From contig NC_056766.1 in the NCBI RefSeq assembly GCF_018687715.1, positions 23,793,501 through 23,857,500 of the forward strand: a stretch of DNA of 64,000 nt. Direction: 5' to 3'. This stretch comes from Carya illinoinensis. Its lineage: Eukaryota; Streptophyta; Magnoliopsida; Fagales; Juglandaceae. Under the pieces are notes generated by a model that was not told where the DNA came from, made no database searches, and saw nothing but the letters and a program-made list of their open reading frames with translations. Positions within the stretch are counted from its first letter, which is position 1; each line of letters opens with the position of its first letter. Positions 24,630-41,989 of the stretch are shown here, piece by piece. The translations under genes and the position numbers were made by a program.

Positions 24630-26400
24630 CAACATGACCCCACCTCGAAGCATCAACGACGTGCAGAGACTTGTTGGTTGAGTGGCATCTCTTAATCGAT
24701 TTGTGTCTAGATCAATAGACAAGTACTTGCCATTTTTCTAAGTACTACGAAAGGCCCAAGCTTGAAATGATGAGTGCAACCGGGCATTCAAGAACCTTAA
24801 GCAAAACCTTACCAGTCTCCCGCTACTCAATCAAGCTGACCTGTGAGAGGTCCTGAGCCTATACCTTTTCATTTCTCTGTGTACAGCCTCCACGGCTTTG
24901 GTATGAGACTTGGAGGGCTCCCAAAAACCAATGTACTACATCAGTTGTGCTTTCCAGGGTGCCGAAGCGAGATACCCCTATATGGACCAATTCGCATTCA
25001 CCTTTGTGATGACCGTTGCTGACTCAGATCATACTTCCAAGCACATTCGATACGAGTCCTAACTGAAGCCTCCTTTAAGAAGATTTTAGAGCAACTAGAT
25101 GTCTTAGGCTAGCTTATGAATTCTATGATAGCGTTGAGTGAGTTTGACATTGAGTACATTCCCGGGAGCTTCATCAAGGAACATGCACTGGTAGACTTTA
25201 TTGCAGAATTCACCAGTTTCCTGGAAGAGATCAAGAATGCACATGCTGCAATACCATGGAAAATATTCATCGATGGCTCATCCTATCAAGCTAGAAGGGG
25301 TGTGGGGGTGCATATTATTATGAATGCCAGAGAAGAGCATAATTACACCAACTGATTGGCGTTCAAAACTACCAATAACAAAGTGGAATACGAATCACTG
25401 TTAGCTGCTTGGAAGTTGCTAAGTTGCTGGGTGCAAATGAGATAGAGGTGATAGCCGACTCACACCTAGTCGTCAACTAGGTCTGAGGGGAGTTCATTGC
25501 AAAGAGCGAAAAGTTAAAAAAGTACTTGATGCTTGTGGGAAACAAGCATGGCCACTTCAGATACTTCTAGAATCAACAAATACCAAGAATCGAGAACCAA
25601 AAGGCAGACAAACCAGCACAAGTTGCATCCAGGTAGGAAGACTCGCCCCTATCAAAGTAGTGGTCAACATAGTAGAGATGCTTGCAATGGGGGTCGAGAT
25701 CTCGAAAATGAGACTAGGGGCCCCAGAATGGGCTATGGACATAATTAAGTGCCTCGATGCCAACGAGTTACCCTAAAGATAAGTGGGAAGAATAGGGCAG
25801 CTCGCTTCATCTTGACTGACTGGACTCTGTACAAGCAGTGCTATTCCATGCCACTCTTAAGGTGTCTCCTTTGAGCAAGCATAGTACGTCCTAGCAAAAA
25901 TGCACGAATGAGTATGCGGTAACCACTCAGGAGGAAAAGCACTTGCAAGCAAAGTGATGCAGAAGAGTTTGTTCAGAAACGTCGGAAGCGCCAGGAGTTC
26001 TCCCCGATGCCCCATTTCCTGCCAAAGGAGTTGACATCAATCGCATCACCATAGCCCTTCGTGCAATGGGGCGTTGACCTGGTCGACCCCCTTCCCCTGG
26101 GTAAAGGCAAGGTAAAATTAGTAGTAGTGGTTGTGGACTACTTTACTAAGTGGGTTGAAGATGAGGCTCTGCCAACAATACCAACAAGCAATATTACCCA
26201 GTTCCTATAAAAGACAGTTGTATGCAGATTTGGCATCCATCCCTCATTTTTTCATATCAGATAACGAGAGGCATTTCTTCTCGAACCATTATCATGACTG
26301 GTGCAGGGATCTAGGGATCAAGTTCAAGTATTCTTCCCTGGAGCATCCGCAATCCAATAGGCAAGTCGAGGTGACCAATAAGACACTACTCGGGTACTAA
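24630..26400 (+). pseudogene. Ruined Ty3/gypsy (Tat-like) pol: RT connection, RNase H, integrase
   Basis: Pieces in gypsy order across shifting frames: MTPPRSINDVQRLVG (end of RT, about 24636) and ASLNRFVSRSIDKYLPFF, then LSEFDIEYIPGSFIKEHALV with DFIAEFT and WKIFIDGSS (RNase H-like part, 25116-25355), then VVVDYFTKWVE (integrase core, about 26121), ISDNERHFFSNH and YSSLEHPQSNRQVEVTNKTLL ending 26400. Several stops and frameshifts separate them. The KEHALVDFIAEFT/FIDGSS arrangement is typical of Tat-lineage elements with a second RNase H. No LTRs were found. A LINE follows immediately. Confidence 0.85.
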
Positions 26401-26404
26401 GAAG

Positions 26405-29400
26405 AAGGGAACATGGGCAATAATTAACTTTTCAAAGTCCCATATTCATGCGAAGGCAATGTTTGAGGATGATGGTTCAGAATGGTGTTATATAACTGGT
26501 GTCTATGGACAACCAGATATCTCAAGAAGGCATCAGACTTGGTCTATCATAAGATCATTGCAAGTGGTGGCTAATCAAGCCTGAGTACTATTTGGAAATT
26601 TCAATGAGCTGGTAAGTGCAAGAGAGAAAAGAGGTCGGAAGCCTAGACTAGAGAGACAAATGGCAAAGTTCAGATCTTTGTTGGATGATTGTGAATTGGT
26701 AGACTTAGTCTTTCAAGGCCCTCAATTTACATGGTGCAATGGAAGAGAATGTCAGTATTGCATTAGTGAAAGATTGGACAGCTTTGTGGCTAACATGAAG
26801 TGGAGATCTTTGTACCCTATGGCTTGGGTTGAACATAAGGCAGTATATTATTCAGATCACTTGCCTTTATTATTGAAATTGCATAATAAATTGTATCAAC
26901 AGAGGAGTAAAAAGATATTTAGATCTAAAGTCATGTGGGTTGGAACTAAAGATTGCAAAAAAAAAAATCATTGATAAGGCTTGGAATGTCGAATCTGGAC
27001 CTGCAACAATGAGTACAGTCATGAGGAAGAATATTGAGAAGGCAAGACAAAAACTAAATCTTTTACAAAGTCTTGACCCAACCTGTCTAAAGAATGAAGA
27101 ATATGATGCAGCTCGAGTGCAAATGAATAAGTGGCCTAAGAGATATGAGATTACGTGGAGACAAAGATCCAAGGCCTTATGGTTGAAAGAGGGTGATCAA
27201 AACTCAAATTTATTTCATAACAAAGCTACAAAAAGAAAGAGGAAGTATTGCAATCGAGGAATTAAAGATGAGGCTGGAAGGTGGCAAGTGGAGGAGGAAA
27301 GAGATAAAGTCATCCTAGATTTCTTTCAGGATCTATTCAAGACAGTAGATTATAAAGGCAACATGGTTTTCCTTGAAGAAATTGTAGGTAAATTCACAAC
27401 TGGAATGAATGACCAATTAGGCAAGGCTTTTAGTCCAAATGAAGTTAAAGAGGCACTGAAGTAGATGGACCCTCACAAGGCACCTGGTCCTAATGGTATG
27501 GCTCCAATTTTCTTTCAAAAGTACTGGGAAGTTGTTGTTACTGATGTGGTTGTGGCTGTTCTGAAGGCACTCAATAGTGGTGAAATGCCTGATAATATTA
27601 ATCATACATTCATTACTTTAATTCCAACAAAAAGGAAGTTTGAAAGGGTGGCTGATTATAGACTCATTAGTCTATGTAATATTATGTATAAACTAATGTC
27701 TAAATGCCTAGCCAATAGGTTGAAAGCTATACTACCAAAATTGATATCCCCATCACAGTGTACTTTTGTTCTTGGAAGGCTTATAACAGATAATGTACTT
27801 GTGGCTTATGAATTGGTTCATTTTCTAAGACAGAGAAGGAAAGGAAAAACAAGCTATATGTCTTTAAAACTTAATATGAGTAAAGCTTATGACAAAGTGA
27901 AGTGGAGTTTTTTGGAAGAAGTAATGAGAAGGATGGGCTTTAATGACAAATGGGTGCAGTTGACAATGTTATATGTGAAAATAGTCTCTTATTTAGTTTT
28001 GATTGATGGTGTTCTTAAAGGGCTCATTTACCCATCTCGAGGGTTGAGACAAGGGGATCCATGTCCCCTTACTTATTCCTCTTATGCACAGAAGGTTGAC
28101 CACTTTACTAAAGTAGGCTAAGCTTACAAAGAGGGTGGAGGGTGTAAGAATCTGCAAAGAGGCTCCAAAAATAAATCACCTATTATTTGCAAATGATAGT
28201 TTATTTTTTTGCAAGGCCAATATGCAAACAAACCTGAATATTCAACACCAGTCAGAGTGATATAAAAGAGCCTTTGGTCAGAAAGTGAACAAAGAAAAGA
28301 CATGTATGGTTTTTAATAGAAATGTTTGTACAAGACAGAAAGAAAAAATCATGGCCTTATGGGGGTGTTCAAGCCACTCAACAATATGATAAATATTTGG
28401 ACCTTTCTCCTATGATTGGTAGGGCTAAGCGCCATGCATTTTCTGATTTAAAGCATAAGGTTTGGGGGAAATTTCAGTGTTTGAAAGAGAAGTTGTTGTA
28501 TCAAGGAATGAAAGAGGTATTGCTTAAAGCTACTATCATGTCAGTTCCAACATACACTATGAGTTGTTTCAAACTTTCTTTGAGTTTATATTCAGAACTA
28601 GAAAGTATGATGGCAAATTTCTAGGGGGGTCAGAGGAAAGAAGAGAACAAAATCAGATGGATCAGTTGGAAGCATATGTGTGAAGCAAAATCAAGGGGTG
28701 GAATGGCCTTCAAGGATTTTCAATTTGGCCCTCTTGGCCAAGCAGGGTTGGAGAGTATCGAGAGGAAGACTCTTTGGTGCACAAGATTTATAAGGCTAAG
28801 TATTTTCCCCATTCGAATTTCTAGAAGTCTAAACTAGGCTCAGCCCCATCATACACTTTGAGAGGCATATGGGAAGCAAAGAAATACTTGCTCAAGGGTT
28901 GTAGATAGAGAGTTGGTAATGGCAAATTAATTAATATATGGATTAATTTATAGCTACCTGATCACAAGCTTATCCCAAGATTTCAAAATCAAGCACACTA
29001 TCAAGAAGATGCAAAGATTGAGAGTCTTATTGATACAAATACTGGGTGGTATGAGAGTTTTACCACAAAGGGAGGCAATTGAGGTACTTAAAATCCAACT
29101 TGGGCAACAGGGAAGGTAGTTTAATTTGGGAACATGAAAGCAGTGGAGTGTATAGTGCCAAAAGTGCATACAGATTTTTTCTTCAAACACAAAGAAGGAA
29201 TAATGGAGGGGAATGCTCTAATACAAAAGGAAATAAAGCCTTATGGAAGCAGCTATGGAAAATGCAGGTCCCAAATCGAGTTAAGGTGTTTGCATGGAGA
29301 TGTTGCAAAAATGGAATTCCTACAAAGAAGAATTTACTGAATAAGAAGGTGCTAATGGATGATCAATGCCCTTTCTGCTATAGGGACTCTGGAGATGTTT

Positions 29401-30257
29401 CTCATGCCTTATTCATTTGTCCTCTAATTCGACAAAGTTGGGATAAACAGCTTTCATATTTAGTACAAGCAGATGAGGAGACTAATATGCTGAGTTTAGC
29501 TCTGAGGGTGCATAGCCAAGGTATTAAAGGGGACTTAGACAAATTCTTTCTCCTAGCTTGGGGCTTTTGGTATAGAATGAATCAGAAAGTTTTTGAAGGA
29601 AAGCTCATTCATCCAGATCAAGTGGTGAATCAAGCCCTAGCTTTTTATAAGGAGCATATTTAGGTTAAGAAGGGATCAAGTCATGCCAAAGGTTCCATCT
29701 CTGGTTAGGTTTCACCTACTACACGTTGTGTGAAGTTAAATGTCAATGGTGCAATCTTCAATGATCAATGTAAAGCAGGGGTTGGAGTAATTCTGAGAGA
29801 TGACAAAGGCAATGTCCTTATAGCAGCAAGTAGGAAGGAAGCAAGAGTCAATGAGCCAATGGAAATCGAACTACTAGCCATTCTAAGGGGTTTACAATTA
29901 TGTGTTCCATTGGGTTTGTAAAATCTAATAGTGGAATTTGATTCCCTTCTTGTGGTAAATGACTTACTTGATGCTGGTCAGAACTAGTCTTTGTTAGGGA
30001 ATTTAGTCTATGATGTTAAAGACCTGATGAATAATATGATTCGAAGATGCTCAATTCAGCATATAAGGCGTACAACAAATGAAGCAACCCATAGGTTGGC
30101 AAAACATGCATGGAGTCTTGAAGACATGTCAGTTTAGTAGAATTCAGTACCTGAGTGTATTTTCTAAATTGTTTGATCAGATTCTATGATGTAATTGAAT
30201 TTTCAGATGAATAAAGGTTCATTTTCCTATTATAAAAATAAAAATAAAATAAAAGAT
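26405..30257 (+). mobile_element. 5'-truncated L1-type LINE with A-rich tail
   Basis: In order: the end of an AP-type endonuclease (FGNFNELVSAREKRGR, GPQFTWCNGR, YYSDHLPLLLKL, 26560-26880), a linker, reverse transcriptase (MDPHKAPGPNGMAPIFFQKYW at 27465, SLKLNMSKAYDKVKW, GLRQGDPCPL), the zinc-binding zf-RVT region (WKMQVPNRVKVFAWRCCKNG, CPFCYRDSGDVSHALFICP, 29250-29430) and a C-terminal RNase H (CVKLNVNGAIFNDQCKAG, 29730 onward). Several frameshifts and stops break it. The RT box FADD reads FANDS (about 28188). It ends with an ATAAAAATAAAAATAAAAT tail. The first ORF and the start of the endonuclease are missing, as in incomplete reverse transcription. No clear target duplication. Confidence 0.92.
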
Positions 30258-33200
30258 ATCAAATTATTTTTTTGGTAAAGAACGATCAAGAGCTAGAAAA
30301 ATTAAGATATCAATAAAATTATTTACCTTAATTTTCTATGGATATTTTGTGGCTGAGGCACATGAAATTATAGTGAATTAGAATGATCAATTGGTGGTTA
30401 GCAACTGTTGAGATTCGAAAGGATAAGAGGAAAATTCTTTTGTGTTCTATACCTAATAATATTAAGCAAACTAAAAAATTGTCTTAAACTTTGTTTTCTC
30501 TACTACATCAAGTGTAAGTAGAATTTCTAAATAATTTCCACTTAGCTCAGCCTAGCTCAACTGGCCCTATATCACAATTTAGCACTTCTCTTAGTCATTT
30601 AGAGTATGTTGGTGACTATCCACAGGGTGGCCGAGACCCAAGCCCACAGGGTGGCTATATCTAACCACCCATCCCCTAGCTTTGGGTCACCATAGGATGG
30701 CCAGATTCAGCCACCCATGGTGGTTGGTAAGAGAGGATTCTCCTTCCTTAACATGTTACAACTTTACAGTGGACATATATCTTTTATTAATTAAGGTAGA
30801 TGGAATTTGGGACAGAGGGAGCTTATCTAATTAAAACTTGTCATAACACTACGATCTATAAGTTATTTTTAAAGATGAGATGAGATAAGTTGATATTAAA
30901 ATTAAATAAAATTAAAACTAAGAAAAATTGCAGAGAGACTGATTCTCAAATGGAATAAAGTACAGGGAGTTGTTGTCCAAGTTTTCATCTTTTTATCATC
31001 ATCATAGGTGAAGTCAAAACAAGGTGATCGATCCCTGTGTTGATTTGCAACCACACTTTGAAGACAACTTAATTTTTCTATTTCTTTTCTTAGTCTATTA
31101 GTAGGGAAAAATTCAATGTTTATTTTAGCTCAGAAACTATAATTTTCAGACACTCTTTATCGTCTCCTCCAGCAGTTTATCGAAGAAAAAAGGACAAGAA
31201 AATGTAAGTCCCAGTGTTTTAGTGGTGGTGGGTGCACATGCATTGACACGTGGATAACACTAGAGCACAGGTGGCAGTTTTTTATTGCACCAAAGACACT
31301 TGTTGGGAGGGGGGAGAAATGAATACAGTAGTTAGCGTTGCACCAAGAGTGGAACTTTGTTTATGTTTTTTATTTTTTTTATAGAAATTGAAATATGTAA
31401 TTGCCTCGTTCTGTACGTACAGCATCTTCAAGCTCATCCAGATGAGATAATGCCCGCAAACAAACGAGAGCTTTTATTGTGCAGGAAGTGGAGATTACCA
31501 TATAATCCCACTCACCATATATGCGGGCCAAAGAAAGAAACGAAGAAGAGCAGGAGGAAAGGATCCCCCTTTGTTGCAGTAGTTGTGCGTGGGGAGACTC
31601 CACTTAGAATATTTGTGGAGAGTCCACTCTTTTATCTTTCATCATATTCCACTTTTGTCTTTGCATGCGTGCATATATTTTTGTCTCATATTCCAACCAA
31701 ATTACCATACTGCCTAGTTTGCCGGTCTTTGTTTTTTTTTTTTTTTTTTTAAATAGATTTCAATTTAATTCATGAACAAAAGAAGTTACAGCTGTAACCA
31801 ATAAATCTGGGAACAAGTCATGATTACAAACCAATTATTTATCGGTTATACATCCCCCGCACACAACTTGTATTGTGTCAAATACTGTCTAAAAAATTTT
31901 ATAAAATTCTCTAATAACACAACCTTTCTGAAATGCGAGATTCTGTAAAAATAAAAATATCCATCTTAATTTTTCTATGAGAAAAAACAACTCATGCCTA
32001 GTTTGCCGGTCTTTGTTAGTTAGCATAAAAGATGCTATATATATTTATAATTTTAAATTTTTACGAATAAAATTCATTTTAATATTTTTATTTTAAATTT
32101 TATAATTTTTAACATATCAATATAACTATCACATAAAGAGGTAAATTTTTTATAAATTTAACATTTTTTTAACATAAAATGACAACAATTCACACTAGAA
32201 TTATTTATTTATTTATTTTAGATAGTGAAAGTGATTGGAAAAATAATATGAATTATATATTCTTGAAATGAGCTGCTCGGCTGCCCTGCCCTCCCACTTG
32301 TTCTCTCAAAAGAATAATATATTATGCTTCACTCTTCAGCCATATTTATTATTTCGAGGCTATTAGCAGAGACGTGTTCGGTTGAAAGGGTCATAATAGT
32401 CAAGAAACATATAAAATAGAGAGTGCTCTTAATTGGGATTGGGTAATATTGCAGCCTTTCCTTGTAATGGGGAGACAAGAAGAATACAATGGTTTTATAT
32501 ATATAAAAATATGCGCAAATTGTTTTGGGTCTCTATCCAATAATCCAATATTGCTTGGACGGTTCGCAATCATTTTCGGAGCCTTTGTAATGCTTGATTA
32601 AATTAAAGGCACCTTGATCGAAATTTCCTAATTTACAAAGTCAATTGCATTATTAACACAGAAGAGATGGGGGCCACTACGCAAGTCAAAACCTTTTTTC
32701 CATGACAATGTGCAGAATAACGTCCATATTTTAGTAAATTCAAAGAGCTAGCTAATTAGGATAAAAGGTCGTCTTATTCATCATTTTCTTCAGCATAAAG
32801 TACAGGTAAGTAGTCTTTTCATCCCCAAAATAAAGTGTATAAAATCATGAATCGTTTTCACGCCTAGCTTGGCACTTCCATATGATACCATGCATTTCAC
32901 CTCCTCCCTTCATTTACTAAGGGCTTAAAAAGCCATTAGTTTCAAGTTTTCTTTTGTTTTTTCTGAGTTTTATTCATTTCCAAGCAATATATGTCACCTC
33001 CTTCGGGTTTTCTAGGCACCTATTTATGGGATAAGATGAAAAGAGGAAGACATAATTTTTATACACAAGCGTGTGAGTTTTATTTATTGCTATGAAGTTT
33101 TACCATAAAAAATGCTAAGACTATACAAACTCGCTATAAAAGAAAGTTAGAATATCAATAAAAATTCTATATGCAGTCATTTTTACATATTCTTTTATGC

Positions 33201-34890
33201 ATTCAAGTAATGTGATTGGTTGTATATTAAAAAAAATTTATCCAACCAATCATATCAATAGAGTACATAAAAAATATATAAAAATAACTATATATAATAT
33301 TACTCAAATGTCAAATATACTTACTCGAAAATCAAAATAATTATTAATTAATAGATGATGTAATTGCAGGCAGTTTTAATTTGCCTTTTATAGATATTGT
33401 GTGTAGAATGACTCTTTTCAATCTTCTTTTAACATCAAATCTTTCAAATCTAACCATCCACACTACACCTCTGTCCAATGGACCCCACACACAAGTGCAA
33501 GATTTCACATGCTTCACTGGTTCACATAACAAAGGTGACAAATAACAGTCATCCAAAACTTAATCATTTTTATTTGTCGACATATTCAAATATAATGTGT
33601 CGTGGACCAATCAATAAGAAATTTTGAAGGGAAATGATATTTACAGTCGTAAATATTTAAATATCACATAATTATTTTAAATATATATATACAGAATTAT
33701 ATGAAAAGAAAATTAATTTTTTAATAATGAATCTTACTCTTTTTTAAAAGCGATTAGTGTGTACACTTCACGATTTTATATAGAATTACTCAACCCCAAA
33801 TAAGTATCCTTTGTAGATGTTTTAAAGTGCATACAAATGTGATCAGCTCAAGAATAACATCATGCAGAATTGCCAATTCGATAATGGACGTAATGACTGG
33901 TCACTTGGCCAAATAAAATATGGAAACCTATCTTTATCTAATTATTATCGTACTAAACACACATACAATCAAACTTAATTTTATATTTCACAGCGCTTAG
34001 TGCTGATTAAACTATACCAATATAATATATATTCACAAGTCTTCATACATATCATTTCCTTTCTTATTTTTTTATACTAAATTCTTGGATAATGGAGTGT
34101 GCAGTGTCATTCAAGAGTACAAAAGACATCAGGCGTGCTTGGTGGCTGCTGCTCTCCACTACAAGCAGTATGCTTCAGCAGACATGATACCGAAGATTTT
34201 TTCAAAGATTTCGATAAATATATCTATATGTATTATATATATAGGTGGCTGGGGACATGATCATGTTCTTTTTGTATGTAGGGCTGCTCTGTGTTCAAAT
34301 CCTTGTTTTCTCATCAAGTGGTATCCTAAATATAGTGAGGCACTTTGAGTGTTTTGCCGTCAGATTGTCTTGCACACGTGCACGATGTTTTAGTAGTGCT
34401 TGAATTGAATGCGATGAAAAAAGGGACATCAATGTTTGGTAGATGTGGTGGGAGCATTTTCAACAACATCTATCCCTTCAAGTAAATAAGTGATCACAAG
34501 GGGGACGAGAAGAGAGAATCCCCAATACATACATACATATATATACTTCCATGATATGGACAAATGCATTGCATCCAATGGGTTTCTTAGTGCGACTAGT
34601 TAGGGCACAAGAGAATGAGATGCATATCATGTAGATGCTTAGATATTGCCTAGAAGTATATAGATATCACGAATCCAATAAGAAAAACTTAATATTATCC
34701 TAAATTAAGTTTCCATACAATCTGAGACATAGCATAGATTTTAAGATTAGTAGCATTATTGTGAAGATCGACCAGAATATATATACATACACATATATAT
34801 ATATATATATATATACTCAGCCGGAGAGGGAGAGAGAGTCATACTTGGTGTATGGTGACGATATGGGCCTTCGTTGGTGTCATTTGAAAT
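30258..34890. other. Long intergenic stretch without recognisable gene
   Basis: Mostly AT-rich. Visible items are a short family C MITE scrap (30868-30925, GATGAGATGAGATAAG), a GGTGGCC/CCACCC-rich patch near 30615-30730, a poly-T run at 31731-31750 that may mark the 3' end of a minus-strand retroposon, a family B MITE at 33150-33312, and (TA)n near 34793-34813. A 131-codon plus-strand frame at 31357-31752 and an 87-codon frame at 34085-34348 match no family I know and are probably chance. Confidence 0.45.
33150..33312. mobile_element. MITE (family B), best-preserved copy
   Basis: The arms AAGTAATGTGATTGGTTGTAT and CCAACCAATCATATCAATAGAG are near-complementary around an AT centre. The outer arms (TATATGCAGTCATTTTTACATA and ATATAAAAATAACTATATATA) also pair. 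The length, about 160 bp, matches the two copies in ACL5 introns. Confidence 0.75.
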
Positions 34891-34898
34891 CCATGACT

Positions 34899-35090
34899 AT
34901 TGTCTAAAATGGTAATACTGTGTCCGTATGTACATCCATTGCAGTAAATTGAAAATAAATACTGCAAATATAAAGAGAAAATGAAACATATAGATTTACA
35001 TAGTTCAACACAAAGATTACGTCTATAAGTTGTTTAGAGAGCAAATTAACTGTAAATGAAAATATTTTATAGTCTCTCATAGCTCACTGT
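34899..35090 (+). repeat. Diverged direct repeat, left copy
   Basis: It shares TTGCAG-AAAT-GAAAATAAATACT, ACAGA/ATAGA-TTACAT-TTCAACACAA and ACAGTCTCTCAT-type blocks with 41700-41885 over about 190 bp, at roughly 75-80% identity by eye. The two copies bracket 6.6 kb. Confidence 0.7.
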
Positions 35091-35600
35091 ACAAATGGGG
35101 TCAATGACCCTTACTACTTGGAGAAAATAAAACTCGAGTTTTCATCCAGAGGTTGAAGAAGCGCTCACATTAAGTGACCCAGAAATTCCTGATATCTAAT
35201 CTCAAATCCCTTTTATTAACCCCCTATCAGTGGTTGCTGAAAAGATTATGTATTCTTGTGATCGTTGTTGTCTTTGATAGCATTAGTGGAATTTCGCCCC
35301 TCAATGCGAGTTGTTGTTTGACATTTTCATTTTGGTTTTGATATTATAGTTTGTTTATTGTAAGTCGCAGTTAAGTGGTCAAGGAGCTTGTCGACCCCCT
35401 TGGTCCATCTTAGGCTGTTGCTGAACCCGTTAACTCGTTCTCAAAGGAGACTTGCATTAGGTCATTGTGGAGCCTGAAGGCTCTTTCCCAGAGGTAATCT
35501 ACTAGCGGTAGTTGTGGCACGAGTGTAAATACTAGATGCATGCGTAGAGCTCGGCTTTGAACCAGTTGTGAGGATTGCTCGACCACGCTGAGTGGCGAAG

Positions 35601-39607
<4,007 letters not shown>

Positions 39608-39612
39608 CGAAG

Positions 39613-41220
39613 AGGGACTGAAACAATTAGGAGAGGTGTTCCCTTTAATGGTCTTCAAGGTGCAAGCGCGAAGCATCGACCTATGGCAGGGAGGGAATGG
39701 GACACTTGGGAGAGTTGTTCCCTCAATTGATTGCTAGTGTGTGAGCACAAAGCATTGAATTTGGCGGGAGATGGACACGACCACATCGACTTTGGTGGGA
39801 GATGGACACTTGGGAGAGGTGTTCCCTTCTATGATCACTGAGGTGCGAGCGCGAAGCATCAACTTATGGCTGGGAGGGAGTGGGACACTTGAGAGAGGTG
39901 TTCCCACTGTGGATTGACAGGGTGTGACTACGCTACTAGGGTGGGAGACAGAACTCAACCGCACTACTACAACTGGGGACGAAGCTCAACCATGCTGCTA
40001 GGGAGGGAGACAGAGCTCGACCATGCTGCTAGGATAGGAGATAAGGTTCGATCTCTCCGGTGAGATGGGAGAAGAGCTCAATCACGCTGCTACGGTAGGA
40101 GACCGAGCTCATCAGATCTAGTGGGGCAGGAGATGACACTCCACCACACTTCTACAACTAGAGGCTAGGTTCATCCAATTTGGTGGGACGGGAGACGGAG
40201 CTCGAACATGCTGCTAGGATAGGAGATAAGGTTCGATCTCTCCGGTGAGATGGGAGAAAAGCTCAATCACGCTGCTATGGTAGGAGACCGAGCTCATCAG
40301 ATCTGGTGGGGCAGGAGACGACACTCCACCACACTTCTACAACGAGAGGCTGGGTTCATCCAATTTGGTGGGACGGGAGACGAAGCTCGACCGTGATGCT
40401 AGGGTAGGAGACGAAGACATAGCTCCACCGTGCTGCTAGGAGGGAGACAAAGCTTCATCATGCTATTGGGGAGGGAGACATAGCTCAACCATGTTGCTGG
40501 GGTGGGAGACAATGCTCGACTACACTACTGGGGCAGGAGACAAAGCTCAACTGTCTTGGAATGATTGGAGACAGAGCTTTACTATGTTGTTGTGATGGGA
40601 GACCGAGCTCATTTGATCTGGTGGGGTGGGAGATAAAGCTCAACCATGCTGCTAGGGTGGGAGGCAGAGCTCCTAACAGGAGATAGAGCTCGACCACACT
40701 GCTACGACAGGAGACAAAGCTCCATCACAATGCAAGGGTGAGAGACGGAGCTCAACTACATTGCTTTGGTAAGAAACGGGGCTCAAATGCACTAGTCGAG
40801 TGGGAGACGGAGCTCGACCGCACTGCTTGGGCGGGAATAAAGCTCCACTGTGCTGCTAGGGCGAGAGACAGAGCTCTACCATGCTAGTCGGACGGGAGAC
40901 ATATCTTGATCATGCTGCAACAATGGAAGACAGAGCTCCACCACACTGCTACGGTAGGAGACAAAGATCGATCGTGCTACTGCTACAAGAGATAGAGCTT
41001 AACCATACTGCTGGGATGAGAGACGGAGCTCCATGGCCAAGGAGGACAGTTAAGCAAACCACCACATCTAAGGAAGGTGGCCGAGCAGACCACCGTGGCA
41101 AGGAGGTGGTCAAGCAAACCACCACACTTGGGTAGGTGGTCAATCAGACCACAGGGCCAAGGAGGTGGTCGAGCAGACCACTGCGCCCTAGAAGGCAAAC
41201 CACCATGGCAAGGAGCTTCC
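39613..41220. repeat. Composite minisatellite with higher-order structure
   Basis: There are three zones. About 39625-39920 has units near 90 bp sharing GGACACTTGGGAGAGGTGTT and GCGAAGCATC. About 39925-41040 has units near 33-36 bp with consensus GCTCGACCATGCTGCTAGG-TGGGAGACAGA. About 41040-41215 has units near 35-40 bp with GGAGGTGGTC-AGCA-ACCAC. Within the second zone a 185-bp block starting at 40016 repeats at 40201 with few changes. Confidence 0.85.
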
Positions 41221-41699
41221 TTTATTGACCTGGCAATTGTGTGAGGGTGGCGACGATGTTACACCCACCCTTTGTGTGAGCTACCCAGGGGTGGGGACTG
41301 GGGTCACAGAACATCCTGCCAATGATAGAAATCACCAATGGTCTTGGTAAAGGCTGGTGGTGGCCCCACCAACTTACGAGCGCCATTAAAGGAGGGACTT
41401 CGTGCGTGCACGACAACGTGCACTCACTGCACTCACCAAGCACGTTGTGCATGGCCCTCATGGGCAAGAACCACCCCAAAAGAGTTAGAAGACGTCGACG
41501 ATCCATATGGTGGTTGCCAGCACCCTTGCTGGTCCCATTGTTGGTGGGCCATGAGGCAACGACCTCATGCATGTCCCATGCACACGGCTTGTGTGGTGGG
41601 CACTGCCTCCATGGTCAAGGACCACTTCAATGGTAATAGAAGTTGCTGGCGATCCACACAATGGCCGCTGACACCTGTGAGCCCACAATGGGTGATATG

Positions 41700-41885
41700 G
41701 TTGTCCAAAGCGGTGATACAGTTTCCGTACATAAGTTCATTGCAGCAAATAGAAAATAAATACTACAAATATAAATGGAGAATGAGATACACAGACTTAC
41801 ATGATTCAACACAATGGTTACGTCCACAGGTTGTTTGGATAGCAAATCTACAATAAATTTGAGTATTTTACAGTCTCTCATGGTC
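41700..41885 (+). repeat. Diverged direct repeat, right copy
   Basis: Partner of 34899-35090. It runs TGTCCAAAGCGGTGATACAG ... TTACAGTCTCTCATGG. The strand sense is the same as the left copy. Confidence 0.7.
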
Positions 41886-41989
41886 CCTGTTTCCCCCTAA
41901 CATCCTCCTGTCTCTTGTCTCATCATTATCCCCTTATCTTTCTCTCAGTTCCTTTCTGACAAAACCCCTCATTTGGGCTGGACTAGAAT

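Noticed and set aside
31357..31752. 131-codon plus-strand frame
   Set aside because: Low-complexity Phe-rich ends created by poly-T tracts, no recognised motif and no splice or promoter support.
34793..34813. TA-rich run considered as a core promoter
   Set aside because: Simple (TA)n tract with no gene downstream.
41222..41856. Frames of 100-172 codons on both strands near 41.2-41.9 kb
   Set aside because: They start in the minisatellite flank and run through the repeat at 41700-41885. No domain is recognisable and opposite-strand frames are equally long.
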